Assembly (NCBI GenBank): GCA_963811825.1 | Contig: CAWESS010000036.1 | Span: 310,001-374,000 of the forward strand | Direction of reading: 5' to 3' | Length of the DNA stretch: 64,000 nucleotides | Source of the DNA: Fodinibacter sp963811825 | Lineage (GTDB): Bacteria > Actinomycetota > Actinomycetes > Actinomycetales > Dermatophilaceae | In this document: piece by piece, positions 1 through 7,914 of the stretch | Layout of the letters: the number at the start of each line of letters is the position of its first letter | Position numbering within the stretch: the stretch's first letter is position 1 | Program-made: the position numbers and the translations under genes | Notes under the pieces: model-generated | The model's input: the letters and a program-made list of their open reading frames with translations, nothing else | Told to the model about the DNA's origin: nothing | Databases searched by the model: none

Positions 1-676
1 GGTCCTTGGGGTTCTCGGCGAGGGCCTGCTCGTAGGCCGCCGCCGCTCCGGCGAGGTCGCCGCGCTCGATGGCGTCGAAGGCGGCCTCGTGCAGCGGCGG
101 CAGGGAGTCGTCCTCGGCCCCGGCGAGCGCCTCGATCTCGACACGCCCGGTGATGCCGTTCTGCACCGCCGCCTGGAGGAGCTGGTCGATGACCGCCCGG
201 ACCTCGGCCTCGGGCTGGATGCCGGGGAAGAGCGGCACCGGCTGGCCCTGCAGCAGGCCGAAGGTTGCCGGGACGCTGGGCTGCCCGAAGGCCTGGACGA
301 GCAGCGGCTGGAAGACCTGGAGCAGCTCGGGCGAGGCCGACAGGTCGGCGCTCAGCACGAGGACCCGGCCCTCGAGGGAGGCTGCGACCCTGACGACGGT
401 GTCGAGCAGCTCGCGGGTCGCGGCGTAGGCCGACCCCCAGAGCACGAGGACGCCGGGCACCTGGAGGGTGCGGTTCAGCGCCTCCTGCAGGTTGTTCGCG
501 TCGACGTCGACGACCAGCCCTGCGGGCACCGCGGGAGTCGACGCGGCGGGCTGACCGGGGACCGGACCGGCCGGCATCCCGCTCCCCGCCGTCGCGGCGG
601 TGGGTGCGGTCAGGCCGGCAACGGAGGACAGGTCGACGGCGCCGCGGGTGCCCGCGGGCGGGGTGGTCTCGCTCAT
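1..676 (-). CDS. YbbN-like thioredoxin-fold/TPR protein (3' end outside window)
   Basis: The gene runs off the left edge; 225 codons are visible from an ATG at 676. The first 50 residues are Ala/Pro/Gly rich and probably disordered. Next comes a thioredoxin-like fold in which the usual WCGPC active site reads LWGSAYAAT, so both redox cysteines are absent. From about residue 190 a TPR-like helix pair begins (HEAAFDAIERGDLAGAAAAYEQAL). This order (thioredoxin fold without cysteines, then TPR) is that of YbbN/CnoX-type co-chaperones, which hold clients rather than reduce disulfides; that role is by family only. It is codirectional with the lipoprotein gene 34 bases upstream. Confidence 0.75.
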   Translation of the reverse strand, partial: MSETTPPAGTRGAVDLSSVAGLTAPTAATAGSGMPAGPVPGQPAASTPAVPAGLVVDVDANNLQEALNRTLQVPGVLVLWGSAYAATRELLDTVVRVAASLEGRVLVLSADLSASPELLQVFQPLLVQAFGQPSVPATFGLLQGQPVPLFPGIQPEAEVRAVIDQLLQAAVQNGITGRVEIEALAGAEDDSLPPLHEAAFDAIERGDLAGAAAAYEQALAENPKD

Positions 677-710
677 GCGCCGATTCTCTCAAACGCGCGG
701 GCCCGCGAGA

Positions 711-1712
711 TCACAGGCCCTTACCGGACACGAGCAGCTCGGCTCCGCCGATGACCTCGGCCGGGCCGCTCGGCGGGATCACCATGACGAAGGACTCGAG
801 GTTGTTCAGCGTGAGCGACTTCTTCACCGTCTTCTTGCCCGTGAGCTTGACGTACTCCGCGGGGAGCACGAGCTCCTTGGTGGCCGGCTTCACGCCGAGG
901 GTGTCGGTGCGCTTCATCAGCCCGAACGTCACCACTCCCCCGTCGGCGAGCCGGAAGGAGACGGCGTTCTTCAGCTCGGGCACGTGGACCTGGGTGAGGG
1001 TGCCGAGCTTGCCCAGCGCCTTGGCCTGGGCCGTGGCCGTCGTCTTCAGGGACGTCGCGAACGGGTTGTCGACGGAGACCGACTTCGTGGCCTTGGGCTT
1101 CGGGAAGGCCAGGGCTGCGGCGTAGGCGGCGACGAGCTGCTCGGGGGTTGCCGGCAGTCCCTCACCGTCGGTGATCTCGACCAACGGGGAGCCGGCGTTC
1201 TCCGGCGCCACGGCGGGGAGGGTGGCACCGCCGAACATCGGGACGCTGGAGACGACCCGGAACGGCTGGTCGGGCTCCTGCGAGATGAGCACGTGCAGCA
1301 TCTGGGTGTTGGTGGCCTCGTCCAGGGTCGACGCCATGATCGCCCGCGGCCAGGCGCGGCCCTGCGACTGCGCGACGACGGTGGGCTCGGGTGCAACGGC
1401 CAGCTCCGGGGTCGTCGCGGGGGCACCCGCACGGGCCGCTTCGGCGTTGGCCATCGTCAGTGCGTCGCCGGCGAGGAAGGCTGCTCGAGCCGTGGCCGCG
1501 GCCTTGGCATCACCCTCGACGGGCGCTTCGGCCTCGGCGAGCACCCGGGCGGCGATGGCCGCCGCCCCCTCGTCGTCCAGAGGTGCGGACACGGACTGCT
1601 CCGGCGGCGCCGGGCGCAGCCCGACGAGCGTGTCCTGGGTGCCGCAGCCTGCCAGGAGCAGGGCACTGGCCAGGGCGGCAGCGGCGACGACAGTCGCGGG
1701 ACGGCGGGTCAT
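711..1712 (-). CDS. Putative lipoprotein of unknown function
   Basis: The 333-residue product starts MTRRPATVVAAAALASALLLAGC, a type II signal peptide with lipobox LLAGC and the lipid-modified cysteine at residue 23. It should be anchored on the outer face of the membrane. I recognise no catalytic motif; the body is Ala/Thr/Val rich and predicted soluble. A longer in-frame start exists at 1781, but I chose the ATG at 1712 because it gives a clean signal peptide. Its start codon overlaps the stop of the upstream membrane-protein gene (ATGA), so the two are translationally coupled and probably act together at the envelope. Confidence 0.75.
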   Translation of the reverse strand: MTRRPATVVAAAALASALLLAGCGTQDTLVGLRPAPPEQSVSAPLDDEGAAAIAARVLAEAEAPVEGDAKAAATARAAFLAGDALTMANAEAARAGAPATTPELAVAPEPTVVAQSQGRAWPRAIMASTLDEATNTQMLHVLISQEPDQPFRVVSSVPMFGGATLPAVAPENAGSPLVEITDGEGLPATPEQLVAAYAAALAFPKPKATKSVSVDNPFATSLKTTATAQAKALGKLGTLTQVHVPELKNAVSFRLADGGVVTFGLMKRTDTLGVKPATKELVLPAEYVKLTGKKTVKKSLTLNNLESFVMVIPPSGPAEVIGGAELLVSGKGL

Positions 1713-2356
1713 CGCGTGACCTCCTCGAGGGTCGGCTGGGCATCTGCGACGGGCTCCTCGGCCCGGCCGCTGCGGGGCCACAGCAGGGCCAGGCCGGCGA
1801 GCAGGAGGAACAGGCCGGCCAGCACGGCCACGACGGCCTCGACGAACCAGGTCTTGTCCACCACGGTGAAGGTCACGGTCTCGAGCTCGCCGCCCTGCGT
1901 GGCGATGACGAGGGTCTCAGGCGCCTCGTCCTGCTCCACGGTGAGGGTCACGGGGCCTTCGGCGGAGTCCTGCTGGCGCCACAGGTCGGCCGCGCCGAGC
2001 TCAGGAGCCTCACCCGTTCCGACGGTGCGGGTCAGCAGCACCCAGTCGCGCACACCCACGCCGGTGGCCGCGACGTGACGGGCGTCGCCGAGCACCGCGC
2101 TGGCGTCCGAGGGGTTGGCCAGGGCCATCCACACGGTCGCGCCGGGCGCCGGGGTCGCGGTCACGACCACGTCGGAGTCGACCCGGTTGAGGACGCCGGG
2201 GCGGATGAGCACCGGGTCACTCGTGGCGGGCCGGGCGGTGAACTGCGCGGTCCCGGAGGACCCCAGCTGGGTCGCGAACCAGGCGCCGATGACGATGAGC
2301 CCGAGGCCGAGAACGGCCAGGAGCGCACCGACGACGCGCTTCACGATCGTGGTCAT
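1709..2356 (-). CDS. Two-span membrane protein of unknown function
   Basis: The 215-residue product has an N-terminal membrane segment (about residues 8-29), an extracytoplasmic region of about 145 residues, a second membrane segment (about 176-197, LLLAGLALLW) and a short charged cytoplasmic tail. No enzymatic motif is recognised. It is the first gene of a two-gene unit with the lipoprotein gene, sharing a 4-base stop/start overlap. The pairing of an extracytoplasmic domain with a lipoprotein suggests an envelope complex; this is inference. Confidence 0.7.
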   Translation of the reverse strand: MTTIVKRVVGALLAVLGLGLIVIGAWFATQLGSSGTAQFTARPATSDPVLIRPGVLNRVDSDVVVTATPAPGATVWMALANPSDASAVLGDARHVAATGVGVRDWVLLTRTVGTGEAPELGAADLWRQQDSAEGPVTLTVEQDEAPETLVIATQGGELETVTFTVVDKTWFVEAVVAVLAGLFLLLAGLALLWPRSGRAEEPVADAQPTLEEVTR

Positions 2357-2510
2357 GGGGTGGGTGTCCTTCGGGTTGACAGGGGTGTCCTCGCCACACG
2401 GAACGGGCCGGGGCGTGCTTCAACCATGACAAACGCCCCGGCCTCCCGACAAATCCCCCGACGGCGGCGATGTCGGCCGTCTCACAGTCCCGGGGCCCCT
2501 GAGGACCCGC

Positions 2511-3026
2511 TCAGTCGTCGAAGTCCCGTGCCTCCACGCGCACCTGGCGCAGCAGGCCGAAGAGCGTGTCGTGCTGCTCGGCATCGAGCATCCCGAGGCC
2601 GAAGTCAGCCGCCTCGAGGTCGGCGGTGACGGCCTCCATCGCCGCGCGACCGGCATCCGTGATGACGGCGAAGGCGCCACGGCGGTCGGCGGGGTTGGGC
2701 ACCCGCTCGACGAAACCCTGCGCGACGAGCCGCTGGACGATGTTCGTCGCGCTCGTCGGGTGAACCATGAGGCGTTCACCGATCCGCGACATCGACAGGG
2801 CGCCGTCGCGGCTGAACGCGAGCAGCACCAGGGCCTCGTAGCGGGCGAAGGTGAGCCCGTGCCTCCCGGCGATGGCGTCGAACTGGCCGAGCAGCAGCTG
2901 TTGGACCCGCATGATCGAGGTGGCCGTGGCCATCGACTGCGCGCGCGACCCCTGGCCCCAGCGCTCGCGCCACAGCTGGCTCGCCCGGGCGATCGGGTCG
3001 AACGGAAGGCGTACGGGCAGGCTCAC
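2511..3026 (-). CDS. MarR-family transcriptional regulator
   Basis: The 171-residue product carries a winged-helix MarR domain: the dimerisation helix with SIMRVQQLLLGQFDAI, the recognition region MSRIGERLMVHPTSATNIVQRLVAQGFVERV, and the wing with PADRRGAFAVITDAG (the DxR wing motif). I chose the GTG at 3026; the frame is open further upstream but that part overlaps the divergent gene and lacks family similarity. The start has no obvious Shine-Dalgarno sequence and may be leaderless. It is divergent from the beta-phosphoglucomutase/GH65 pair, so it may control that pair or itself; this is inference from position. Confidence 0.85.
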   Translation of the reverse strand: MSLPVRLPFDPIARASQLWRERWGQGSRAQSMATATSIMRVQQLLLGQFDAIAGRHGLTFARYEALVLLAFSRDGALSMSRIGERLMVHPTSATNIVQRLVAQGFVERVPNPADRRGAFAVITDAGRAAMEAVTADLEAADFGLGMLDAEQHDTLFGLLRQVRVEARDFDD

Positions 3027-3094
3027 ACCGAGCACGGTAGCCCCGCGAGCCGGCACACCACCCGGCCAACCCTCGGGAAGCAGCCCTCCATGGA

Positions 3095-3107
3095 TTGCGC
3101 AAGCGCT
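3095..3107. promoter_or_regulatory. Palindromic operator candidate TTGCGCAAGCGCT
   Basis: The 106-bp divergent region between the MarR gene and the phosphoglucomutase gene contains TTGCGCAA (perfect palindrome, 3095-3102) followed directly by AGCGCT (also palindromic). It lies about 26 bases before the ATG at 3133. It resembles sites bound by LacI-type or MarR-type dimers, but which protein binds here is unknown. Confidence 0.35.
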
Positions 3108-3132
3108 CTCGCAGTCCCTAGCGTTGCCCCTC

Positions 3133-3873
3133 ATGAGCGGAAAGAACCCGGTGACGTGGTCCGACCACGACGCAGTCCTGTTCGACCTCGACGGCGTCCT
3201 CACGCCCACGGCGGAGGTCCACATGCGGGCGTGGGCGGAGATGTTCAACGCCTTCCTCTCGACGTGGGGCGGTCCGGCCGCGGACACCTCGACCTACACC
3301 GACGACGACTACTTCGCCCACGTCGACGGCAAGCCGCGCTACGACGGGGTCCGCGACCTGCTCACGGCGCGTGGCATCGACCTGCCCCACGGCGACCCCG
3401 GCGACTCACCGGAGCAGGACACCGTGTGCGGCCTCGGCAACCGCAAGAACGATGCGTTCAACGCGGTCCTCGAGCGCGACGGGGTCTCCCCCTTCCCCGG
3501 TTCGGTGGCGCTGCTCGACGTGCTGCGCGACCTGGGGATGCCGCTCGCGGTCGTCTCGTCGTCGGCCAACGCCCCGGCCGTGCTCGAGGCGGCGGGCCTG
3601 GCGGGACGCTTCGTCACGGTCGTCGACGGGCGCGTCGCGACCGAGCTCGGGCTGCCCGGCAAACCTGCGCCGGACACGTTCATCCACGCGGCCACGGCGT
3701 GCGGCACGACACCCGACCGCTCGGTCGTCGTCGAGGATGCCGTCTCCGGCGTCCGCGCGGGCGCCGCGGGCGGCTTCGTGCTCGTCATCGGCGTCGACCG
3801 CGGGGCCGGCCCACAGACCCTCACGGATGCCGGGGCGCACCTCGTCGTCTCGGACCTCGCCGAGCTCGCATGA
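3133..3873 (+). CDS. HAD-family beta-phosphoglucomutase-like protein
   Basis: The 246-residue product has all HAD motifs: DLDGV with Asp18 and Asp20, Ser142 in VVSSSANA, Lys177 in GKPAPDTF, and Glu201-Asp202 in VVEDAVSG. The helical cap between motifs I and II and the length match subfamily IA beta-phosphoglucomutases, which turn beta-glucose-1-phosphate into glucose-6-phosphate. The next gene encodes a GH65 inverting phosphorylase whose product is beta-glucose-1-phosphate, and the genes overlap by 4 bases (ATGA), which strongly supports the assignment. The ATG at 3133 was chosen because family similarity begins shortly after it. Confidence 0.88.
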   Translation: MSGKNPVTWSDHDAVLFDLDGVLTPTAEVHMRAWAEMFNAFLSTWGGPAADTSTYTDDDYFAHVDGKPRYDGVRDLLTARGIDLPHGDPGDSPEQDTVCGLGNRKNDAFNAVLERDGVSPFPGSVALLDVLRDLGMPLAVVSSSANAPAVLEAAGLAGRFVTVVDGRVATELGLPGKPAPDTFIHAATACGTTPDRSVVVEDAVSGVRAGAAGGFVLVIGVDRGAGPQTLTDAGAHLVVSDLAELA

Positions 3874-6392
3874 GCACCGCACGGACCCCGGCGGACCCGC
3901 TCGACCGCAGTCGCTTCCCGGTCGACCCGTGGCGCCTCGTGGAGTGCGACCCCGACCGCGCCGACCTCGGCGTCACCGAGACCCTCTTCACGGTCGCCAA
4001 CGGCTACATCGGCATGCGCGGCAACCCCGAGGAGGGCCGCCGCGCGTTCGAGCACGGCACCTACATCAACGGCTTCCACGAGACGTGGCCCATCCGCCAC
4101 GCCGAGGCGGCCTACGGCTTCGCCCGCACGGGGCAGACCCTCGTCAACGCGCCCGACGCGAAGCTCATGAAGCTCTACGTCGACGACGAGCCGCTCGTCA
4201 TCGGCTCCGCTGACCTCGAGGCCTACGAGCGCTCCCTGGACTTCCGCGACGGGGTGCTGCGCCGCTCGGTCATCTGGCGCACGCCCTCCGGCAAGCGGGT
4301 GAAGATCGACTCCACGCGGATGGTCTCGATGACCCAGCGCCACCTCGTCGTGCTGACGCTCGACGTGACCATGATGTCGGGCGACGCTCCGGTCGTCGTC
4401 TCCTCGCAGCTGCTGAACCGCCAGGACGGGGTCGACGAGTACCACGTGCACTCGGACGCCAGCCTGGACCTGCTCGACCCGCGCAAGGCGGCTGCCTTCG
4501 TGGGGCGGGTCCTCGAGCCGCGCATCCAGATGGCCAAGGACGACCGGATGATGCTCGGGTACCAGTGCGCGAACTCGCGGATGACCGTGGCGGTCGCGGC
4601 CGACCACACCGTGCACACCCCTGATCCCTATGAGGTCGTCATGGGTGACGAGCCCGACCTCACGAAGATGGTCTTTCGCGTCGACGCCCGCGAGGGCAGC
4701 ACGCTGCGCATCGAGAAGACCGTGGCCTACCACACCTCGCGTGGCCTGCCGGCGCGCGAGCTCTCCGACCGGTGCCGCCGCACCCTGGACCGGGCAAGCC
4801 GCTACGACATCGACCACTGGCTGGCCGAGCAGCGTGACTGGTACGACCAGTTCTGGGCGTCCGCAGACGTCGAGATCACCTCCGACGACGCGTCGACCGA
4901 GGCCGTTCAGCAGGCCATCCGCTTCAACATCTTCACGCTCGCGCAGGCCAGTGCCCGCGCCGACGGGCACGGCGTGGCGGCCAAGGGCGTGAGCGGCTCC
5001 GGGTACGAAGGTCACTACTTCTGGGACAGCGAGGTGTACGTCGCACCGTTCCTCACCTACACGCGCCCCGAGCTCGCGCGCAACCTCATGCACTTCCGCA
5101 GCCAGATGCTGCCCGCGGCTCGCGAGCGCGCCGCCGAGCTGAGCCAGCGCGGCGCGCTCTTCCCGTGGCGCACCATCAACGGTGAGGAGGCCTCGGCCTA
5201 CTACGCCGCCGGCACGGCCCAGGTGCACATCGACGCCGACGTCGCCCATGCGCTGGTGCAGTACGTCACGGCAACGGGCGACGTGGGGTTCCTCGTCCGC
5301 GACGGCCTGGCCATCCTCGTCGAGACGGCGCGCCTGTACGCCGACCTCGGCTTCTGGCGCAGCAACGGCGAGCGCTCCTTCCACATCCACGGAGTCACCG
5401 GCCCCGACGAGTACACGACCGTCGTCAACAACAACCTGTTCACCAACGTCATGGCCCGCTACAACCTCGAGCAGGCCGTGCTGTGGGTGCGGTGGACCCA
5501 GGAGCAGGAGCCCGAGGCGTACGCCCGGCTGGCGCAGAAGCTCTCGCTCACCGAGGACGAGGTCACCGAGTGGGCGGCCTGTGCCAAGGGGATGCACATC
5601 CCCTTCGACGAGGGTCTGCGCATCCACCCGCAGGACGACTTCTTCCTCGACCGCGAGGTCTGGGACCTCAGCCGCACCCCGGAGGATCTGCGGCCCCTCC
5701 TCCTGCACTACCACCCCCTGGTGATCTACCGCTTCCAGGTGCTCAAGCAGGCCGACGTCGTGCTCGCCCTGTTCCTCCAGGGCAACCGCTTCACGGCGGA
5801 GGACAAGCGCAACGACTTCGAGTACTACGACCCGATCACGACGGGTGACTCCACGCTGTCCGCCGTGGTCCAGTCGGTGGTCGCGGCCGAGGTCGGCTAT
5901 CACGAGGTGGCGTACGGCTACTTCCTCGACGCCCTCTTCGTCGACCTCGCGAACTCCCACGACAACACCGTCGACGGGCTGCACATCGCCTCGACCGGTG
6001 GTGTGTGGTGCGTGCTGGTCAACGGGTTCGGCGGGATGCGCGACCACGACGGCCGGCTGTCCTTCGACCCGCGACTGCCCGACGGGTGGTCCGCGCTCAC
6101 CTTCCGGCTGACCTGGCGCGGCACCCGGTTGCGGGTCGTGCTCAGCGCGGACTCGCTGCGCCTGACGGTCGAGGACGGCGACCTGCCCGTCCCGGTCGTC
6201 GTCGGTGGCACGACGTACACCGTGGGCGAGGACCACCCCGTCGTCGTGGCGCTCGACGGCCACGGTCCCCGGATACCCGGCCTCCTGCCCAAGCGTCCCC
6301 AGACCGGCGGCACGCGCACCGACGGCAGCCGCATCACCGCGGGCGTGCCGTCGGCGATCCCGCTGCCCGAGCCCGACCCCGCCCCGGCCTGA
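3870..6392 (+). CDS. Glycoside hydrolase family 65 disaccharide phosphorylase
   Basis: The 840-residue product matches GH65 throughout: an N-terminal beta-sandwich (NGYIGMRGNPEEG near residues 45-57), a helical linker, an (alpha/alpha)6 barrel and a small C-terminal beta domain. The general acid is Glu514 in TGPDEYT, the family signature, and the phosphate-binding region follows in the barrel (TTGDSTLSAVVQS). GH65 enzymes phosphorolyse maltose, trehalose, kojibiose or nigerose with inversion; the substrate cannot be fixed from sequence alone. Trehalose or maltose is most likely given the phosphoglucomutase partner. The last 40 residues are a Pro-rich tail. The ATG overlaps the stop of the preceding gene, so the pair is translationally coupled. 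Confidence 0.9.
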   Translation: MSTARTPADPLDRSRFPVDPWRLVECDPDRADLGVTETLFTVANGYIGMRGNPEEGRRAFEHGTYINGFHETWPIRHAEAAYGFARTGQTLVNAPDAKLMKLYVDDEPLVIGSADLEAYERSLDFRDGVLRRSVIWRTPSGKRVKIDSTRMVSMTQRHLVVLTLDVTMMSGDAPVVVSSQLLNRQDGVDEYHVHSDASLDLLDPRKAAAFVGRVLEPRIQMAKDDRMMLGYQCANSRMTVAVAADHTVHTPDPYEVVMGDEPDLTKMVFRVDAREGSTLRIEKTVAYHTSRGLPARELSDRCRRTLDRASRYDIDHWLAEQRDWYDQFWASADVEITSDDASTEAVQQAIRFNIFTLAQASARADGHGVAAKGVSGSGYEGHYFWDSEVYVAPFLTYTRPELARNLMHFRSQMLPAARERAAELSQRGALFPWRTINGEEASAYYAAGTAQVHIDADVAHALVQYVTATGDVGFLVRDGLAILVETARLYADLGFWRSNGERSFHIHGVTGPDEYTTVVNNNLFTNVMARYNLEQAVLWVRWTQEQEPEAYARLAQKLSLTEDEVTEWAACAKGMHIPFDEGLRIHPQDDFFLDREVWDLSRTPEDLRPLLLHYHPLVIYRFQVLKQADVVLALFLQGNRFTAEDKRNDFEYYDPITTGDSTLSAVVQSVVAAEVGYHEVAYGYFLDALFVDLANSHDNTVDGLHIASTGGVWCVLVNGFGGMRDHDGRLSFDPRLPDGWSALTFRLTWRGTRLRVVLSADSLRLTVEDGDLPVPVVVGGTTYTVGEDHPVVVALDGHGPRIPGLLPKRPQTGGTRTDGSRITAGVPSAIPLPEPDPAPA

Positions 6393-6413
6393 CCCGAACT
6401 CCCGGATGCCGGG

Positions 6414-7079
6414 TCAGGGCGTCGTGAGGACGCCGTCGTCGAGGTGCACCACGCGGTCGGCGGCCGCGGCCGCCTCGGGGTCGTGGGTCGCCATGACGAC
6501 GGCCGCCCCCGCCCGGGCCCGGTCGCGCAGCAGGCGCAGCACGACCTCCCGGTTGACGTGGTCGAGCTCGGAGGTCGGCTCGTCGGCGAGCAGCACGGTG
6601 CTGCGCACGGCCAGGGACCGGGCCACGGCCACCCGCTGCTGCTGACCACCCGAGAGCTCCTCGACGAGGTGCGAGTGCACGTCACCCAGCCCCACGGCAT
6701 CCAGCGCAGCAGCAGCCTGGCCCGGCGCCTCACCGGCAGCCACGCCACGCGCGAGCAGCGGCAGCAGGACGTTCTCGTGGGCGCTGAGCATCGCGGCCAG
6801 GCCGTTGCCCTGGGGGATGAGGGCCACCCCGGCGGCGACCGCAGCGGCCAGGCCGTCGACCACGGAACCGCCCACCAGGGCCTGCCCCTGAGCGGGTCGG
6901 ACGATCCCGGCCACCACCGACAACAGGGTGCTCTTCCCCGCCCCCGAGTGACCGGTCACGGCCACGAGCTCACCCGGCCGCACCTCGAGGTCGACCCCGT
7001 CGAGTGCGGTCGTCGTTCCGAAGTGCACGACGAGACCTGAGCACCAGACCGTCGGCACGGCATCCGACTCGTCACTCAT
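6414..7079 (-). CDS. ABC transporter ATP-binding protein (LolD/MacB type)
   Basis: The 221-residue ATPase has Walker A GHSGAGKS, signature LSGGQQQR, Walker B VLLADEP and H-loop ATHDP, all intact, and the compact length of LolD/FtsE/MacB-type subunits that pair with FtsX permeases. The ATG at 7079 was chosen; the frame is open upstream but that part lies inside the neighbouring ATPase gene. It overlaps that gene by 8 bases and is the last member of the permease-ATPase-ATPase unit. Substrate unknown; the class moves lipoproteins, peptides or envelope signals. Confidence 0.88.
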   Translation of the reverse strand: MSDESDAVPTVWCSGLVVHFGTTTALDGVDLEVRPGELVAVTGHSGAGKSTLLSVVAGIVRPAQGQALVGGSVVDGLAAAVAAGVALIPQGNGLAAMLSAHENVLLPLLARGVAAGEAPGQAAAALDAVGLGDVHSHLVEELSGGQQQRVAVARSLAVRSTVLLADEPTSELDHVNREVVLRLLRDRARAGAAVVMATHDPEAAAAADRVVHLDDGVLTTP

Positions 7080-7914
7080 GGGGGTCCTCCTCCTCGACGA
7101 CGAGCACCCAGCGGCCGTCCTCCTCGTGCAGGCGAACGAGCGATCCCGGCGGGATCGCCGCGAGGGCGTGCGGGGGCAGGGGCACCGAGCCGTCGGCCGA
7201 GACCACCGCGAACTCCTCGCCCTCCCGGCCCTCGGCCCCGACGCGGCCGTCACGAATGGTGATCGTGCGCGGCATGGCCGCTGCGACGTCCGGGTCGTGC
7301 GTCACGACGATGACGGTGGTGCCCCACTGGCGGTTGACCTGGGCGAGCGCATCCAGCACGACGTCGCGCGCCCCGTGGTCGAGCTGGCTCGTCGGCTCGT
7401 CACCGAGCAGCAGGCCGGGGCGGCACGACACGGCGACGGCGACGGCGAGCAGCTGGAGGGCTCCCGGGGTGAGGTGGTCGAGCGGCCCGTCGGCCGACGC
7501 GGCCGGGAAACCGACGAGGTCGAGCACCTCGTCGACGGTGGGCACCGGTCGCCCGCGCCGGCGTGCCGCGCCCTGGGCGAAGGCGACGTTGCCACGCGCC
7601 GACAGGTACGGCAGCAGGTTGCGCGCCGCACCCTGCAGCACCATGGCGATCTCGGTTCCGCGCACCTCGTCGAGCTCGGACTCGCTGAGCTGGCTCAGCT
7701 CACGCTCACCGACGAGGATGCGCCCGGCGCTCGGCCGCAGCAGCCCGCCGAAGAGGGTCAGCAGGGTCGACTTGCCCGCGCCCGACGGCCCGAGCAGGGC
7801 CAACCGCTCCCCCGCCGCGACGACGAGGTCGATGCCGGACAGGGCCGCGACGTCGTGCCCGTCGGCGTGGTAGATGTGCACGAGCCCGCGCGTCACGACG
7901 CGCACCCCGCTCAC
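7072..7914 (-). CDS. ABC transporter ATP-binding protein with degenerate signature motif
   Basis: The 280-residue ATPase has Walker A GPSGAGKS, Walker B LLLGDEP and H-loop VTHDP, but the signature motif reads LTPGALQ instead of LSGGQ. The signature of one subunit completes the ATP site of the other, so in a heterodimer with the downstream ATPase one of the two ATP sites would be impaired. The C-terminal 50 residues (EFAVVSADGSVPLPPHALA) form an extra regulatory-like extension. The GTG start overlaps the stop of the upstream permease reading frame (GTGA), a layout of coupled translation. Confidence 0.85.
   Translation of the reverse strand: MSGVRVVTRGLVHIYHADGHDVAALSGIDLVVAAGERLALLGPSGAGKSTLLTLFGGLLRPSAGRILVGERELSQLSESELDEVRGTEIAMVLQGAARNLLPYLSARGNVAFAQGAARRRGRPVPTVDEVLDLVGFPAASADGPLDHLTPGALQLLAVAVAVSCRPGLLLGDEPTSQLDHGARDVVLDALAQVNRQWGTTVIVVTHDPDVAAAMPRTITIRDGRVGAEGREGEEFAVVSADGSVPLPPHALAAIPPGSLVRLHEEDGRWVLVVEEEDPHE

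Noticed and set aside
2571..3870. Upstream extension of the GH65 frame to give a 1,273-residue protein
   Set aside because: The extension is antisense to the MarR gene and out of frame with the phosphoglucomutase gene; the ATG at 3870 with ATGA overlap starts the conserved domain.
3339..6263. A 974-codon minus-strand open frame opposite the GH65 gene
   Set aside because: It is the antisense shadow of GH65; in 72% GC DNA such frames stay open because stops are rare. The product has no recognisable domain while the plus strand has complete GH65 motifs.
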